NCBI GenBank assembly: GCA_905233685.1
Contig: CAJOEZ010000007.1
Span: forward strand, 1-64,000
DNA: 64,000 nt
Source: an uncultured Bacteroidales bacterium
Lineage (GTDB): Bacteria; Bacteroidota; Bacteroidia; Bacteroidales; F082
Direction: 5' to 3'
The notes below the pieces were generated by a model, which did not search any database, was not told the DNA's origin, and saw only the letters and a list, made by a program, of their open reading frames with translations. Below, in pieces: positions 54,390 through 64,000 of the stretch (position 1 is its first letter; every line of letters starts with the position of its first letter). Made by a program: the position numbers and the translations under genes.

Positions 54390-57300
54390 ATGGACTATAA
54401 CTTTACCGAAATCGAGAAAAAGTGGCAGCAGTATTGGCGCGACCACAAAGTGTATAAGGTTGATATTGACCACAATAAGCCGAAATTCTATGTCCTGGAC
54501 ATGTTCCCGTATCCTTCGGGCGCGGGGCTGCATGTCGGACATCCGCTGGGCTATATCGCTTCCGATATCTATGCGCGTTACAAGCGCCTGAAGGGTTTCA
54601 ACGTGCTGCACCCGATGGGCTACGACGCCTACGGTCTGCCCGCCGAGCAATACGCCATTCAAACTGGCACCCATCCCGCTGTGACGACCGAGAAGAACAT
54701 CAACCGCTACCGCGAGCAGATGGACAAAATCGGCTTTAGCTACGACTGGAATCGCGAGGTGCGCACCTGCGAACCAAGCTACTACAAGTGGACGCAATGG
54801 ACTTTCATTCAGTTGTTTAACTCGTTCTACTGCAATGGTTGCCAGAAAGCCCAGCCCATCAGCAAACTGATTGCCCGTTTCGAGGAAAAAGGCACCGAAG
54901 GCCTCAATGTGGCCGAGAGCAAGCCTCTGAGCTTCACCGCCGCTGAATGGAAGGCCATGAGCGAGAAACAACAGCAAGAGGTGCTGATGAACTACCGTTT
55001 GGCCTATCAAGCTGAGGCCATGGTGAACTGGTGCCCAGGATTGGGTACAGTATTGGCCAACGACGAGGTGGCCGACGGCCTCTCGGTGCGTGGCGGTTTC
55101 CCTGTGGAGCGCAAATCGATGAAACAATGGCAGTTGCGCATCACCGCCTACGCCGAACGCCTGCTTCAAGGCCTTGAAACCGTGGATTGGAGCGAGTCGG
55201 TGAAGGACCTGCAGCGCAACTGGATTGGCAAATCCATGGGTGCTTCGGTCATCTTCAAGGTAGATGGCAAGGACATTGATTTGGAGGTGTTCACCACCCG
55301 TGCAGATACTTTGTTCGGCACCACCTTCATGGTACTAGCACCTGAGCATGAATTGGTTTCTGAAATCACCACCGACGAGCAGCGCGCTGAGGTGGAAGAG
55401 TATATTACCCGCACTAAGAACCGCAGCGAACGCGAGCGCATGGCTGAGGTGCGCAAGGTGAGCGGTGCTTTCACGGGTGCTTACGGCATCAATCCCATTA
55501 CGGGCGCCAAACTGCCCATTTGGATTGCTGACTATGTGCTGATGGGATACGGCACAGGTGCCATCATGGCCGTACCTGCCCACGATAGCCGCGACTTCGC
55601 CTTCGCCCGTCACTTCAACCTGCCCATCATCCAAGTGGTGAAGAAACCTGGCACTGAACCGACTGACCCCGCCACATGGGAGGAGAGCTTCGATGCCAAG
55701 GACGGCGAACTGGTCAATTCGGGCTTCCTCAACGGACTGAGTGTCAAGAAAGCCATCGAGCGCATGATTGAGGAATTGGAGAAATTGGGCGTGGGCACGG
55801 GCAAGACCAACTACCGCCTCCGCGATGCCATCTTCAGCCGCCAGCGCTATTGGGGCGAGCCGTTCCCGATTTACTATAAGGACGGGATGCCTTATGCCAT
55901 GGACGAGTCGAAGCTGCCTTTGGAGTTGCCCACCATCGATGAATACAAGCCCACCGCTAATGGAGAGCCGCCTTTGGCTCGCGCTAAGAATTGGGTCACC
56001 GAGGAGGGCTATCCCATCGAGACCAACACCATGCCGGGCTTTGCCGGTTCGAGTGGTTACTATCTCCGCTACGAGGACCCGCACAACGACAAGGAGTATT
56101 TCAGCCGCGAAGCCAACGACTATTGGCAGAACGTGGACCTTTATATCGGCGGCGCCGAGCACGCCACCGGCCACTTGATTTACAGCCGCTTCTGGTGCAA
56201 GTTCCTGTATGACATTGGTTTGTCGTGCAAGGACGAGCCGTTCCAGCGCATGATTAACCAAGGCATGATTCAGGGGCGGTCGAGCTTCGCCTATCGTGCC
56301 AACATGGAGAAAATGTGCGAGCACAACATGTGGTGTCAACTCAAGGATGGCAAAATGGGTGTGAAGTTCGAGAAGGACTTCAAGGACGGTCGCCGTCGCT
56401 TCGATTTCTTCTGCCCCGAGAAAGGTATCCTCATCGAAATCAATCGCGTGGGCAATCTGGAGAAGGTCGTTGAGCCTTGGAAAGAATACGCCCGCGAGAA
56501 GGGCTACAAGCTGCTTTTGATTCCCATCGCTGACATTGTGATGGACTACATCAACGGCACCGACAAGATCATTCAAAAGATAAAAGACCTTATTGAAGGA
56601 AAGGAAGTTCCTGTTTTTGAAGAAGTTAAACCACTTCCTTCTATACCGCTGTTCATCTCCAAGAATTTCAAAGACCGCGAGATGTTCAGCGACCCGATTC
56701 ATGTGGACATCAATATGGTTCACAACGATGTGCTTGACGTGATCGCCTTCCGTCATTGGCGTGACGACCTGCGGGATGCCCTGTTTATCTTCGAGAAGGA
56801 CAAAGACGGTAACAATATTTACGTTTGTGGCAACGAAATCGAGAAGATGTCGAAGTCGAAATACAACGTGCAGAACCCTGACGACCTTGTGGAAAAATAC
56901 GGCGCCGACACGCTGCGCCTTTATGAAATGTTCCTCGGTCCCTTGGAGCAGTCCAAGCCTTGGGACACGCAGGGCATCGAAGGCACTTTCCGCTTCGTGC
57001 GCAAGTTCTGGAGGTTGTTCCACAACGAGAACAACGAGTTCAATGTCAGCGATGAAGCCGCCACCGCGCCCGAGTTGAAGAGCCTGCACAAACTCATCAA
57101 GAAGGAGGAAGACGGCATCGAGAGCATCTCATTCAACACGGTCGTTTCGGCCTTCATGATTTGCGTCAATGAGCTCAGCGACCTCAAGTGCAACAAGCGC
57201 GAAATCCTTGAGCCTCTGACGATTATGATTTCGCCATACGCGCCTCATATTGCCGAAGAACTTTGGCACCTATTGGGTCATGACACCACGGTAGTCAATG

Positions 57301-57530
57301 CGACCTTCCCTGTTTACGACGAGTCGAAGACTGTGGAAAACAGTTTCAACTACCCAGTAAGCTTCAACGGCAAGATGCGTTTCAACATGGAGCTGCCCCT
57401 CACGATGAATGCCGACGAGGTGCAGGCCGCCGTACTCGCTGCCCCTGAGTCCGCCAAGTGGCTCGAAGGCAAGCAAATCCGCAAGGTCATTTTTGTGCCG
57501 AAGAAGATTGTGAATATCGTGGTGGGATAA
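54390..57530 (+). CDS. leuS: Leucyl-tRNA synthetase with internal endonuclease-like insertion (56298-56645)
   Basis: [34 protein letters not shown]; insertion [22 protein letters not shown]... Confidence 0.95.
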   Translation: MDYNFTEIEKKWQQYWRDHKVYKVDIDHNKPKFYVLDMFPYPSGAGLHVGHPLGYIASDIYARYKRLKGFNVLHPMGYDAYGLPAEQYAIQTGTHPAVTTEKNINRYREQMDKIGFSYDWNREVRTCEPSYYKWTQWTFIQLFNSFYCNGCQKAQPISKLIARFEEKGTEGLNVAESKPLSFTAAEWKAMSEKQQQEVLMNYRLAYQAEAMVNWCPGLGTVLANDEVADGLSVRGGFPVERKSMKQWQLRITAYAERLLQGLETVDWSESVKDLQRNWIGKSMGASVIFKVDGKDIDLEVFTTRADTLFGTTFMVLAPEHELVSEITTDEQRAEVEEYITRTKNRSERERMAEVRKVSGAFTGAYGINPITGAKLPIWIADYVLMGYGTGAIMAVPAHDSRDFAFARHFNLPIIQVVKKPGTEPTDPATWEESFDAKDGELVNSGFLNGLSVKKAIERMIEELEKLGVGTGKTNYRLRDAIFSRQRYWGEPFPIYYKDGMPYAMDESKLPLELPTIDEYKPTANGEPPLARAKNWVTEEGYPIETNTMPGFAGSSGYYLRYEDPHNDKEYFSREANDYWQNVDLYIGGAEHATGHLIYSRFWCKFLYDIGLSCKDEPFQRMINQGMIQGRSSFAYRANMEKMCEHNMWCQLKDGKMGVKFEKDFKDGRRRFDFFCPEKGILIEINRVGNLEKVVEPWKEYAREKGYKLLLIPIADIVMDYINGTDKIIQKIKDLIEGKEVPVFEEVKPLPSIPLFISKNFKDREMFSDPIHVDINMVHNDVLDVIAFRHWRDDLRDALFIFEKDKDGNNIYVCGNEIEKMSKSKYNVQNPDDLVEKYGADTLRLYEMFLGPLEQSKPWDTQGIEGTFRFVRKFWRLFHNENNEFNVSDEAATAPELKSLHKLIKKEEDGIESISFNTVVSAFMICVNELSDLKCNKREILEPLTIMISPYAPHIAEELWHLLGHDTTVVNATFPVYDESKTVENSFNYPVSFNGKMRFNMELPLTMNADEVQAAVLAAPESAKWLEGKQIRKVIFVPKKIVNIVVG

Positions 57531-57586
57531 TTACTTGGCCAGTCACTTCCATAGACAGATAGTTTTATGAGATACAGTTACTAATC

Positions 57587-58447
57587 ATGCTATATCTCAT
57601 CCTTGCCATATTGTTTTCCACTGGCGTTTTCGTCGCGATGCGGCTGTTTGAGCGCTTTAAGCTCGACAACCATCAGGCGCTGATGTGGAACTATGTCTTC
57701 GCCTCGGGCACTGGCTTCCTGATGTGCAAGCAGTTCGACACGCTGCCGCAATTGGTCGCCGAGCCATGGTTTGGACTCTCGCTTGTGACGGGTTTCTGGT
57801 TCATTTTCACCTATTTGCTGATGACAGCCTCTACCCAACGCTCGGGTGTCACTGTCACCTCCCTGTCGAGCAAACTATCCGTGGTATTGCCCACTTTGGC
57901 GGGCGTGGTCTTGTTCGGCGAAAAGCTGAATTTTGTCGCCTCAATGGGAATTGTGCTGGCTTTGGTGGCTTTGGTGTTGGTGGTAGGCGGCAAAAACGAA
58001 TCCACTAAAACCAACAAAACCAATTGGTTATTGCCCATCCTCATCTTTTTCGGGACAGGCACAGGCGACATTCTCATGAAACTCACCGAACAGCGCAACC
58101 CAGCCAACGACATGAGCTTCATGATTGCCTTCATTTATTTCATTGCCCTGCTGTTCGGCATCCTCATCGTGGCCTACGACCTCATCCGTGGAAAGTCGAA
58201 ATGGCAGTGGAAAAGCGCCGTGGGTGGGATTGGCCTCGGCGTCATCAACTATTTCTCGACCTTTTGCGTCTATCAGGCCATGCGCTGTTTCGACAACGTG
58301 GTGCTGTTCCCCGTATATAATATAGGTGTGGTCAGCCTCACCGCCCTCACGGGTTGGCTGCTCTTCAAGGAAAAACTGACCTGGAAGAACTATCTCGGCC
58401 TCGCCATCGCCGTCATCGCCGTTATCCTCATTACCCTGAAGCCATGA
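57587..58447 (+). CDS. DMT superfamily (EamA-like) transporter
   Basis: ~10 TM helices; QRSGVTVTSLSSKLSVVLPTLAGVVLFGEKL. Confidence 0.85.
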   Translation: MLYLILAILFSTGVFVAMRLFERFKLDNHQALMWNYVFASGTGFLMCKQFDTLPQLVAEPWFGLSLVTGFWFIFTYLLMTASTQRSGVTVTSLSSKLSVVLPTLAGVVLFGEKLNFVASMGIVLALVALVLVVGGKNESTKTNKTNWLLPILIFFGTGTGDILMKLTEQRNPANDMSFMIAFIYFIALLFGILIVAYDLIRGKSKWQWKSAVGGIGLGVINYFSTFCVYQAMRCFDNVVLFPVYNIGVVSLTALTGWLLFKEKLTWKNYLGLAIAVIAVILITLKP

Positions 58448-59058
58448 AAGAAGACGATGTATATTACATGCTTGCCACGCGCGGTGAGGGCCTTTACAAG
58501 GAGAAAGGCAGCAAGTTTATCGCCGAGACTTTCGTCGTGATGAGCGAAGACGAGGCCAAAGCTGCCGTCGCTTCGGTCAAGAAAAAATACTTCGACGCAC
58601 GGCACCATTGCTACGCCTATATGCTGGGTCCCGACAAGAAAAATTTCCGCTCTTCCGACGACGGCGAACCTTCTGGCACAGCAGGCAAACCCATCCTCAA
58701 CCAAATCCTCTCAAAGGATGTCACCAACGTGTGCGTCGTCGTGACGAGATATTTCGGAGGCATCAAATTGGGCAGCTCAGGCCTCATCAACGCATACAAA
58801 ACGGCAGCCCGTGAAGCCCTTGACAACGCGCAGATTGTGGAGAAAACCATAAACGAAATTTACAGTTTGGAGTTCGAATACCCCTTGATGAACGACGTAA
58901 TGCGCATCATGAAAGAAGAGAATCTGGAGCAACAAAATCCGCGCTTCGAATTAGACTGCTATTTGGAGTTTTCAACAAGGAAAAATGACGCTTCAAAAAT
59001 TGAAGAAAAATTTCGCAATTTATTTGGAGTAAAAATAGAGCACATTAAGACAATGTAA
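58444..59058 (+). CDS. yigZ: YigZ/IMPACT family protein
   Basis: KEKGSKFIAETFVVMSEDEAKAAV; SSDDGEPSGTAGKPIL; TRYFGGIKLGSSGLINAY. Confidence 0.93.
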   Translation: MKEDDVYYMLATRGEGLYKEKGSKFIAETFVVMSEDEAKAAVASVKKKYFDARHHCYAYMLGPDKKNFRSSDDGEPSGTAGKPILNQILSKDVTNVCVVVTRYFGGIKLGSSGLINAYKTAAREALDNAQIVEKTINEIYSLEFEYPLMNDVMRIMKEENLEQQNPRFELDCYLEFSTRKNDASKIEEKFRNLFGVKIEHIKTM

Positions 59059-59267
59059 ACCAACATTTTACAGCGACACATTGCTCCAAAAAGCCAAAAA
59101 TCTCGTATTTTACGGAAAAGAAAATTCAAAAACAATAGCGAATTAATTTTTTTATGAACTATTAATTTCAGACCTTTGCAAAGTCAAACGTAAGGCTCCG
59201 AAAAGCGGAAAAAACGCCTTTTTGTTTGACAAATCAGGTTGTAAAACAAGCAAATAACGCATTTCAG

Positions 59268-60686
59268 ATGATGAGTAACCATTTGGATATATGGAACAAA
59301 TGCCTCGAAGTGATTAAAGACAACACTTCGGAGCAGAGCTATGCGACTTGGTTCAAGCCGATAGTTCCGTTGTCGCTCCACAACCAAGTGCTTACCATCC
59401 AGGTACCCAGCATGTTTTTCTACGACTGGCTCGAAGACCACTACATCGACCTGCTCAGGAAGACCATCAAGCGCTTCCTCGGCCCTGATGGGAAGCTGGA
59501 ATACAGCATCCTCATGGACTGCTCTGATCAGTCGTACACGATGGTGATGCCCGGCTCAAATCGCAACAACATCAAGAACCCGATTGGACGGCCCGCTCCT
59601 GAAACGCTTTCGCAAAACCCCATCAATCCTTTTGTCATCCCGGGACTGAAGAAACTGCAAATCGACTCACAACTGAACGAGAACTACACGTTCGAGAATT
59701 TCATTGAGGGCGACTGCAACCGCGTGGCGCGCCAAGGTGGTCTGGCCGTGGCCAAAAGTCCGGGCAAGACGGCCTTCAATCCCCTGCTCATTTATAGCGG
59801 AACGGGGTTGGGTAAAACGCACCTCTGCCATGCCATTGGACTGGAAGTGAAGCGTTTGCATCCTGAATTGACAGTGCTGTACGTTCAGGCGGAACAGTTC
59901 ACCAACCAATATGTCACGGCCTCCAAAAACAAGAACCTGAACGATTTCGTCCACTTCTACCAGATGATTGATGTGCTCATCATCGACGACATCCAGTTTT
60001 TGGCCAAAAAGACCATGACGCAGGAGACTTTCTTCCACATTTTCAACTACTTGCACCAAAACAACAAACAACTCATCATCACCAGCGACAAGTTCCCCGC
60101 CGAGCTGCAAGACATGGAGCCACGCCTTATGTCGCGTTTCAAATGGGGCCTCACCGCCGACCTTCAGACGCCCGACGTGGCCACCCGCGCCGCCATTTTG
60201 CGAGACAAGCTCTACAGTAACGGCATCAACCTGCCCGACGAGATTGTCAACTATCTGGCCACCAACGTGAGAACCAACGTGCGTGAGTTGGAAGGCGTGA
60301 TGATTTCGCTTGTGGCGCAGTCGTCGCTCAACAAGAAAGCCATCACCATCGAATTGACGCAGCAGATTCTCGACCGCTTCATGCGCAACTCCGTCAAGGA
60401 AGTCTCTGTCGAATACATTATTAACATCGTCTGCGACTATTTCAACATTCCGCTTGAGCAACTGTCGCTGAAAACCCGGAAGCGCCAAGTCGTTGAAGCA
60501 AGGCAAATTGCGATGTTCCTTGCCAAGAAATACTCCAACGCCAGCCTCGCCGCCATCGGCAAGCAATGCGGCAACAAGGACCACGCCACCGTACACCACG
60601 CCTGCAAGACCGTTACCGACCGCCTGGACACCGACAAGCAGTTCAAGGTGATGATGGCCGACTTGGAGAAAAAGATCTCGATGTAA
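59268..60686 (+). CDS. dnaA: Chromosomal replication initiator protein DnaA
   Basis: LIYSGTGLGKTHLCHAIG; IDDIQFLA; CGNKDHATVHHACKTV. Confidence 0.97.
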   Translation: MMSNHLDIWNKCLEVIKDNTSEQSYATWFKPIVPLSLHNQVLTIQVPSMFFYDWLEDHYIDLLRKTIKRFLGPDGKLEYSILMDCSDQSYTMVMPGSNRNNIKNPIGRPAPETLSQNPINPFVIPGLKKLQIDSQLNENYTFENFIEGDCNRVARQGGLAVAKSPGKTAFNPLLIYSGTGLGKTHLCHAIGLEVKRLHPELTVLYVQAEQFTNQYVTASKNKNLNDFVHFYQMIDVLIIDDIQFLAKKTMTQETFFHIFNYLHQNNKQLIITSDKFPAELQDMEPRLMSRFKWGLTADLQTPDVATRAAILRDKLYSNGINLPDEIVNYLATNVRTNVRELEGVMISLVAQSSLNKKAITIELTQQILDRFMRNSVKEVSVEYIINIVCDYFNIPLEQLSLKTRKRQVVEARQIAMFLAKKYSNASLAAIGKQCGNKDHATVHHACKTVTDRLDTDKQFKVMMADLEKKISM

Positions 60687-60712
60687 CGGCTTCCCATTAC
60701 CATTCCAAAACC

Positions 60713-61474
60713 ATGATTACCAACACTTTCGGAAAGCTCTATTTGGTACCCAACCTCCTTGGTGCCACCAAGCCTGAACAAGTTTTGCCCGCCGGAACTA
60801 TTGAAATCGTGAAACGGCTGAAGCATTTTGTGGTGGAGAACACCCGCACCTCGCGCCGCGTCTTGAGCCGCATCGGGACGGACAATGCTATCGACGACAT
60901 TGAGTTTATCGAACTCGACAAGCACAATGCCCGCAACTTGGACTTGATGGAACACCTTGGTGCGTGCCTGCAAGGCGAAGACATGGGGCTGATGTCGGAG
61001 GCCGGCACACCCTGCGTCGCCGACCCGGGTGCCTTGGTCGTGGATTTGGCTCATTCCACTGGAATTCAAGTGATTCCATTAGTCGGACCAAATGCGATGA
61101 TATTGGCACTAATGGCCTCGGGGTTCAACGGACAAGCCTTCGCTTTCCACGGCTACCTGCCCATCAAAAGCCCTGAACGACAAAACGCCATCAAGGATTT
61201 GGAACGCAGGTCGGCGGCCAACAATGAGACGGAGCTGTTCATTGAGACACCCTTCCGCAACAACGCCATGCTGCAAGACCTTTGCAAAAACCTCCATCCT
61301 GCCACGCGCGTTTGCGTCGCCTGCAACCTTACTTGTGAGGACGAACTCATTATCAGTCAAAGCATTGGGGAATGGAAAAGTTATAAAGGCGACTTGAACA
61401 AAAAGCCAGCCGTGTTTTTGATTTACAGCGAACCAAGGAGAGACTACTTTTGCAAAACAAAGCTAAAAAAATGA
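60713..61474 (+). CDS. SAM-dependent methyltransferase, RsmI-like
   Basis: GKLYLVPNLLG; MSEAGTPCVADPG; VIPLVGPNAMILALMASG. Confidence 0.88.
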   Translation: MITNTFGKLYLVPNLLGATKPEQVLPAGTIEIVKRLKHFVVENTRTSRRVLSRIGTDNAIDDIEFIELDKHNARNLDLMEHLGACLQGEDMGLMSEAGTPCVADPGALVVDLAHSTGIQVIPLVGPNAMILALMASGFNGQAFAFHGYLPIKSPERQNAIKDLERRSAANNETELFIETPFRNNAMLQDLCKNLHPATRVCVACNLTCEDELIISQSIGEWKSYKGDLNKKPAVFLIYSEPRRDYFCKTKLKK

Positions 61475-61923
61475 GCAAACAAGAAGACTACAAAACCCTC
61501 CTCGCACAAGTGCGGGCGATGGTGAAAGACGAAACTGACGCCGTTGCGAACATGGCCAACGTGGCCGCTCTGATTCAAGAAACTTTCCATTTTTGGTGGA
61601 CAGGCTTCTATCGCGTCATCGGTGAGCAATTGGTGCTCGGCCCGTTTCAAGGCCCCGTGGCCTGCACCCGCATCGGTTTCGGTAAAGGCGTTTGCGGAAC
61701 AAGTTGGAAAGAACGCAAAACCCTTGTGGTTGAGGACGTTGAGCAATTTCCAGGCCATATCGCATGCAGCAGCGAGTCGAGAAGTGAAATCGTGGTGCCG
61801 CTGATAAAAAACGATGAAGTCATCGGCGTATTGGACATCGACAGCGAGCGTTTGGCCACTTTTGACCAGACTGACAAAGAATGGTTGGAGCAGATTGCAG
61901 AGGTGGTTTCTGGCGTTTTATAG
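61471..61923 (+). CDS. GAF domain protein, free methionine-(R)-sulfoxide reductase-like
   Basis: WWTGFYRVIGEQLVLGPFQGPVACTRIGFGKGVCGTSW; VIGVLDIDS; ATGA overlap. Confidence 0.92.
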   Translation: MSKQEDYKTLLAQVRAMVKDETDAVANMANVAALIQETFHFWWTGFYRVIGEQLVLGPFQGPVACTRIGFGKGVCGTSWKERKTLVVEDVEQFPGHIACSSESRSEIVVPLIKNDEVIGVLDIDSERLATFDQTDKEWLEQIAEVVSGVL

Positions 61924-62844
61924 CCTTAAATACTCAGACATAATCACGCTGTCCCACAACTCGTATGGGATGATGGCTTTTATCGACCTTATCACGATGT
62001 TCATGATCTGTTCGTGGATGTAATCTTTTCTAATTGCAAGGCAGATTGTCCTTTTAGGTACAGGGTTGACAATGGGTTTCAGACAATTTCGCACTGATGC
62101 CGGAAGAAGCTTGAGGTGCGTCTCAGGGATGATGGTGATGCCCCCGCTTTCGTTGGCAATTTGCAACAGGATTCCCACGCGTCCTCCTTCATACATCTTC
62201 TCATACGTGAAAACTTCGCCTGGCCTCAACATGGACCTGTCGAACAGACGAACGCCGTCTCTCATAATCCAGACCGGGTTGTCAAGGACATGGTCTCGCT
62301 CCAAACTTTCTTGCCGCGCCATGGCATTTTCGGGCGAAACGTAGGCGAAGAATCTTTCATAATATAAAGGTATCACCAATAAGTCAGGGTCGTTGACAGG
62401 AGCCGTCAAAATGCCCATGTCAATCTCCGCCTTTTTTAGTTTGGTAATGATGGTGGAGGTAATCATCTCCTCAGTCCGCAGTCGCAGCGCAGGATAACGT
62501 AACCTCATATATTTGAACATGCCTGCCATCAGCACGGGTGCCACGGTAGTCGTCATGGCAATATTCAAATCGCCCGAGCTCAGCTCTTTCTCCGAGCGCG
62601 TCAGTTCGACCAATTGTTTGGAGTGATAAAGCACTTGCCGGGCCTCATCAATCACCTTTCTGCCTATTTCCGTCACCGAAACGGGATGTGAGTCACGGTT
62701 AAAAATCCTGACATCCAATTCCTCCTCAAGCTTCTTAATCATCAAACTCAAAGTGGATTGCGTCACGCCGCAAGCCTCGGCAGCTTCCACGAAATAGCCG
62801 TATTCCTCAACAGCTATGATGTATTCCAATTGTTGCAAGGTCAT
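61918..62844 (-). CDS. LysR family regulator, OxyR-like
   Basis: MTLQQLEYIIAVEEYGYFVEAAEACGVTQSTLSLMIKKLEEEL. Confidence 0.92.
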   Translation of the reverse strand: MTLQQLEYIIAVEEYGYFVEAAEACGVTQSTLSLMIKKLEEELDVRIFNRDSHPVSVTEIGRKVIDEARQVLYHSKQLVELTRSEKELSSGDLNIAMTTTVAPVLMAGMFKYMRLRYPALRLRTEEMITSTIITKLKKAEIDMGILTAPVNDPDLLVIPLYYERFFAYVSPENAMARQESLERDHVLDNPVWIMRDGVRLFDRSMLRPGEVFTYEKMYEGGRVGILLQIANESGGITIIPETHLKLLPASVRNCLKPIVNPVPKRTICLAIRKDYIHEQIMNIVIRSIKAIIPYELWDSVIMSEYLRL

Positions 62845-62940
62845 TTTATTGATTTTTATCAATGCAAAGATAGACATTATTGCATTGACTCATAAAATTT
62901 GCCCCGATATTTTTGCTGCAATGTTTCAAAATCGACCATA

Positions 62941-64000
62941 AATGAAAAAATGGAATACCACCATACGCTATGCAGGCTTCTCCTTGACGGGTGTCTCGTT
63001 ACTCATGTTTTTATCGGCGTTCATCGCATTCAAAAACGGCATGGACGACAGTTTTGATCCCTTGGTCTTTTCCGCCATGGTCACTTTACTCGGCGGGTGT
63101 TTTGCCATCATCGCCACAAAACCGCAAGAAGACATGGGGCACGAAGAGGGCTTCTGCATCGTTACGGGTTGTTGGGTGGCCGCCTGCGCGTTTGGCGCAT
63201 TGCCTTTTTTGATGTTTGGAGGCGAGTTCACCTTTATCAACGCCTTTTTTGAGAGTGTATCAGGCTTTACCACCACGGGGGCTTCCATCCTCAACAACAT
63301 CGAGGCTTTGCCCATGGGTTTGCAGTTTTGGCGCATCGCTACGGCTTGGATGGGCGGCATTGGCATCGTCGCCTTGGTCTCGTTGGTCATTCCTACTCAA
63401 CAAGACCGGCATTGCGTTTTGGCCAGTGCCGAGCTGTCAGACCTCGCCAAATCATATTATGGCGGACGGAAAAAGCGTTTCGTTTACAGGATGATTGCAG
63501 TCTATCTGATTATCACCTCCTCCTCTGCCATTGCCTTGCGACTCACGAAAATGCCTTGGTTCGACGCTGTCACTTTGGCCATGTCAGCCTGTAGCACCTG
63601 CGGATTCTGCACCAAAAACCTCAGCGTAGGTTTTTACAACAGCTGGGTCGTGGAAGCCATCCTTATCGTCGCCATGCTGTTGGGTGCCACCAATTTCAGT
63701 CTGCTGTTTTCTACGGTTTGGCCCGACAAGCGCACCCACAAGAACCTCTTCAACACGCAAGTCGTCCGATGGTTTTTATCCCTTGTAGCGATTGCCGTAC
63801 TCGTAGTCACGGCCAATCTATATTTCAGCGGCTATTATTCCACGTTTCCCAAGGCTTTGCGGATGGCGGCATTCCAGGTCTGCTCTCTTTCCACGACAAC
63901 GGGCTTTGCCACCGCCGACACCAACCTTTGGCCGCCATGCAGTATAGGTATTCTGATACTATGTTCCTTAGTCTGTGGTTGTTCAGGTTCTACTGCGGGC
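62941..64000 (+). CDS. TrkH family potassium uptake protein (3' truncated by window; absent from ORF track)
   Basis: MKKWNTTIRYAGFSLTGVSLLMF...ESVSGFTTTGASIL...WMGGIGIVAL...CSLSTTTGFATADTNLWP...CSGSTAG. Confidence 0.92.

Noticed and set aside
56298-56645. Intein or group I intron in leuS
   Set aside because: Insert stays in frame with no splice-junction residues (Cys/Ser ... HN-Cys) and is too small for an intein with its own endonuclease
55335-57089. 584-aa ORF antisense to leuS
   Set aside because: Shadow ORF; leuS motifs are unambiguous on plus strand
59059-59267. oriC upstream of dnaA
   Set aside because: No TTATCCACA-like DnaA boxes seen on either strand in the intergenic region
59667-60599. 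310-aa ORF antisense to dnaA
   Set aside because: Shadow ORF of dnaA
1-64000. tRNA or rRNA genes
   Set aside because: No cloverleaf/TPsiC (GTTCRANYC) arrangement or rRNA signature found by eye; tRNAscan-SE would be decisive

Overview
This 64 kb window is chromosomal DNA from a Bacteroidota/Bacteroidales-like genome. Evidence for that: TAnnTTTG-type -7 promoters, T9SS C-terminal sorting domains, DUF4421, and LeuRS/xylA/BspA-like sequence types. Most of it is housekeeping or metabolic: ogt, nitroreductase, PfkB kinase, nucleoside hydrolase, crcB, patatin, GT4 enzymes, SMR, PhzF, RND pump, xylA, GPx, rnpB, prmC, leuS, yigZ, dnaA, rsmI, fRMsr, oxyR-like, trkH. An accessory/defence island lies at about 13.6-25.0 kb. 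It holds decayed efflux genes, an AbiEi-like/Fic fusion, a DUF3791-DUF3990-DUF3791 module, two uncharacterised genes (one HEPN-like), and a split-methyltransferase/GIY-YIG-helicase R-M system interrupted by a RAYT/REP cluster. The strongest candidates for new biology are: (1) a single 1603-aa polypeptide fusing a TamB-like protein to an Omp85/TamL-like beta-barrel; (2) a LeuRS with a ~116-aa DUF559-like endonuclease-fold insertion just before the KMSKS region; (3) a long structured leader of the R-M methyltransferase with repeated arms that allow two mutually exclusive folds, one occluding the start codon; (4) REP and other palindromic elements embedded in frame in several protein-coding genes; (5) an exactly 24-bp-periodic repeat array between promoter and start codon of the AbiEi-Fic gene. 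All calls are from reading the sequence; no searches or folding programs were run.
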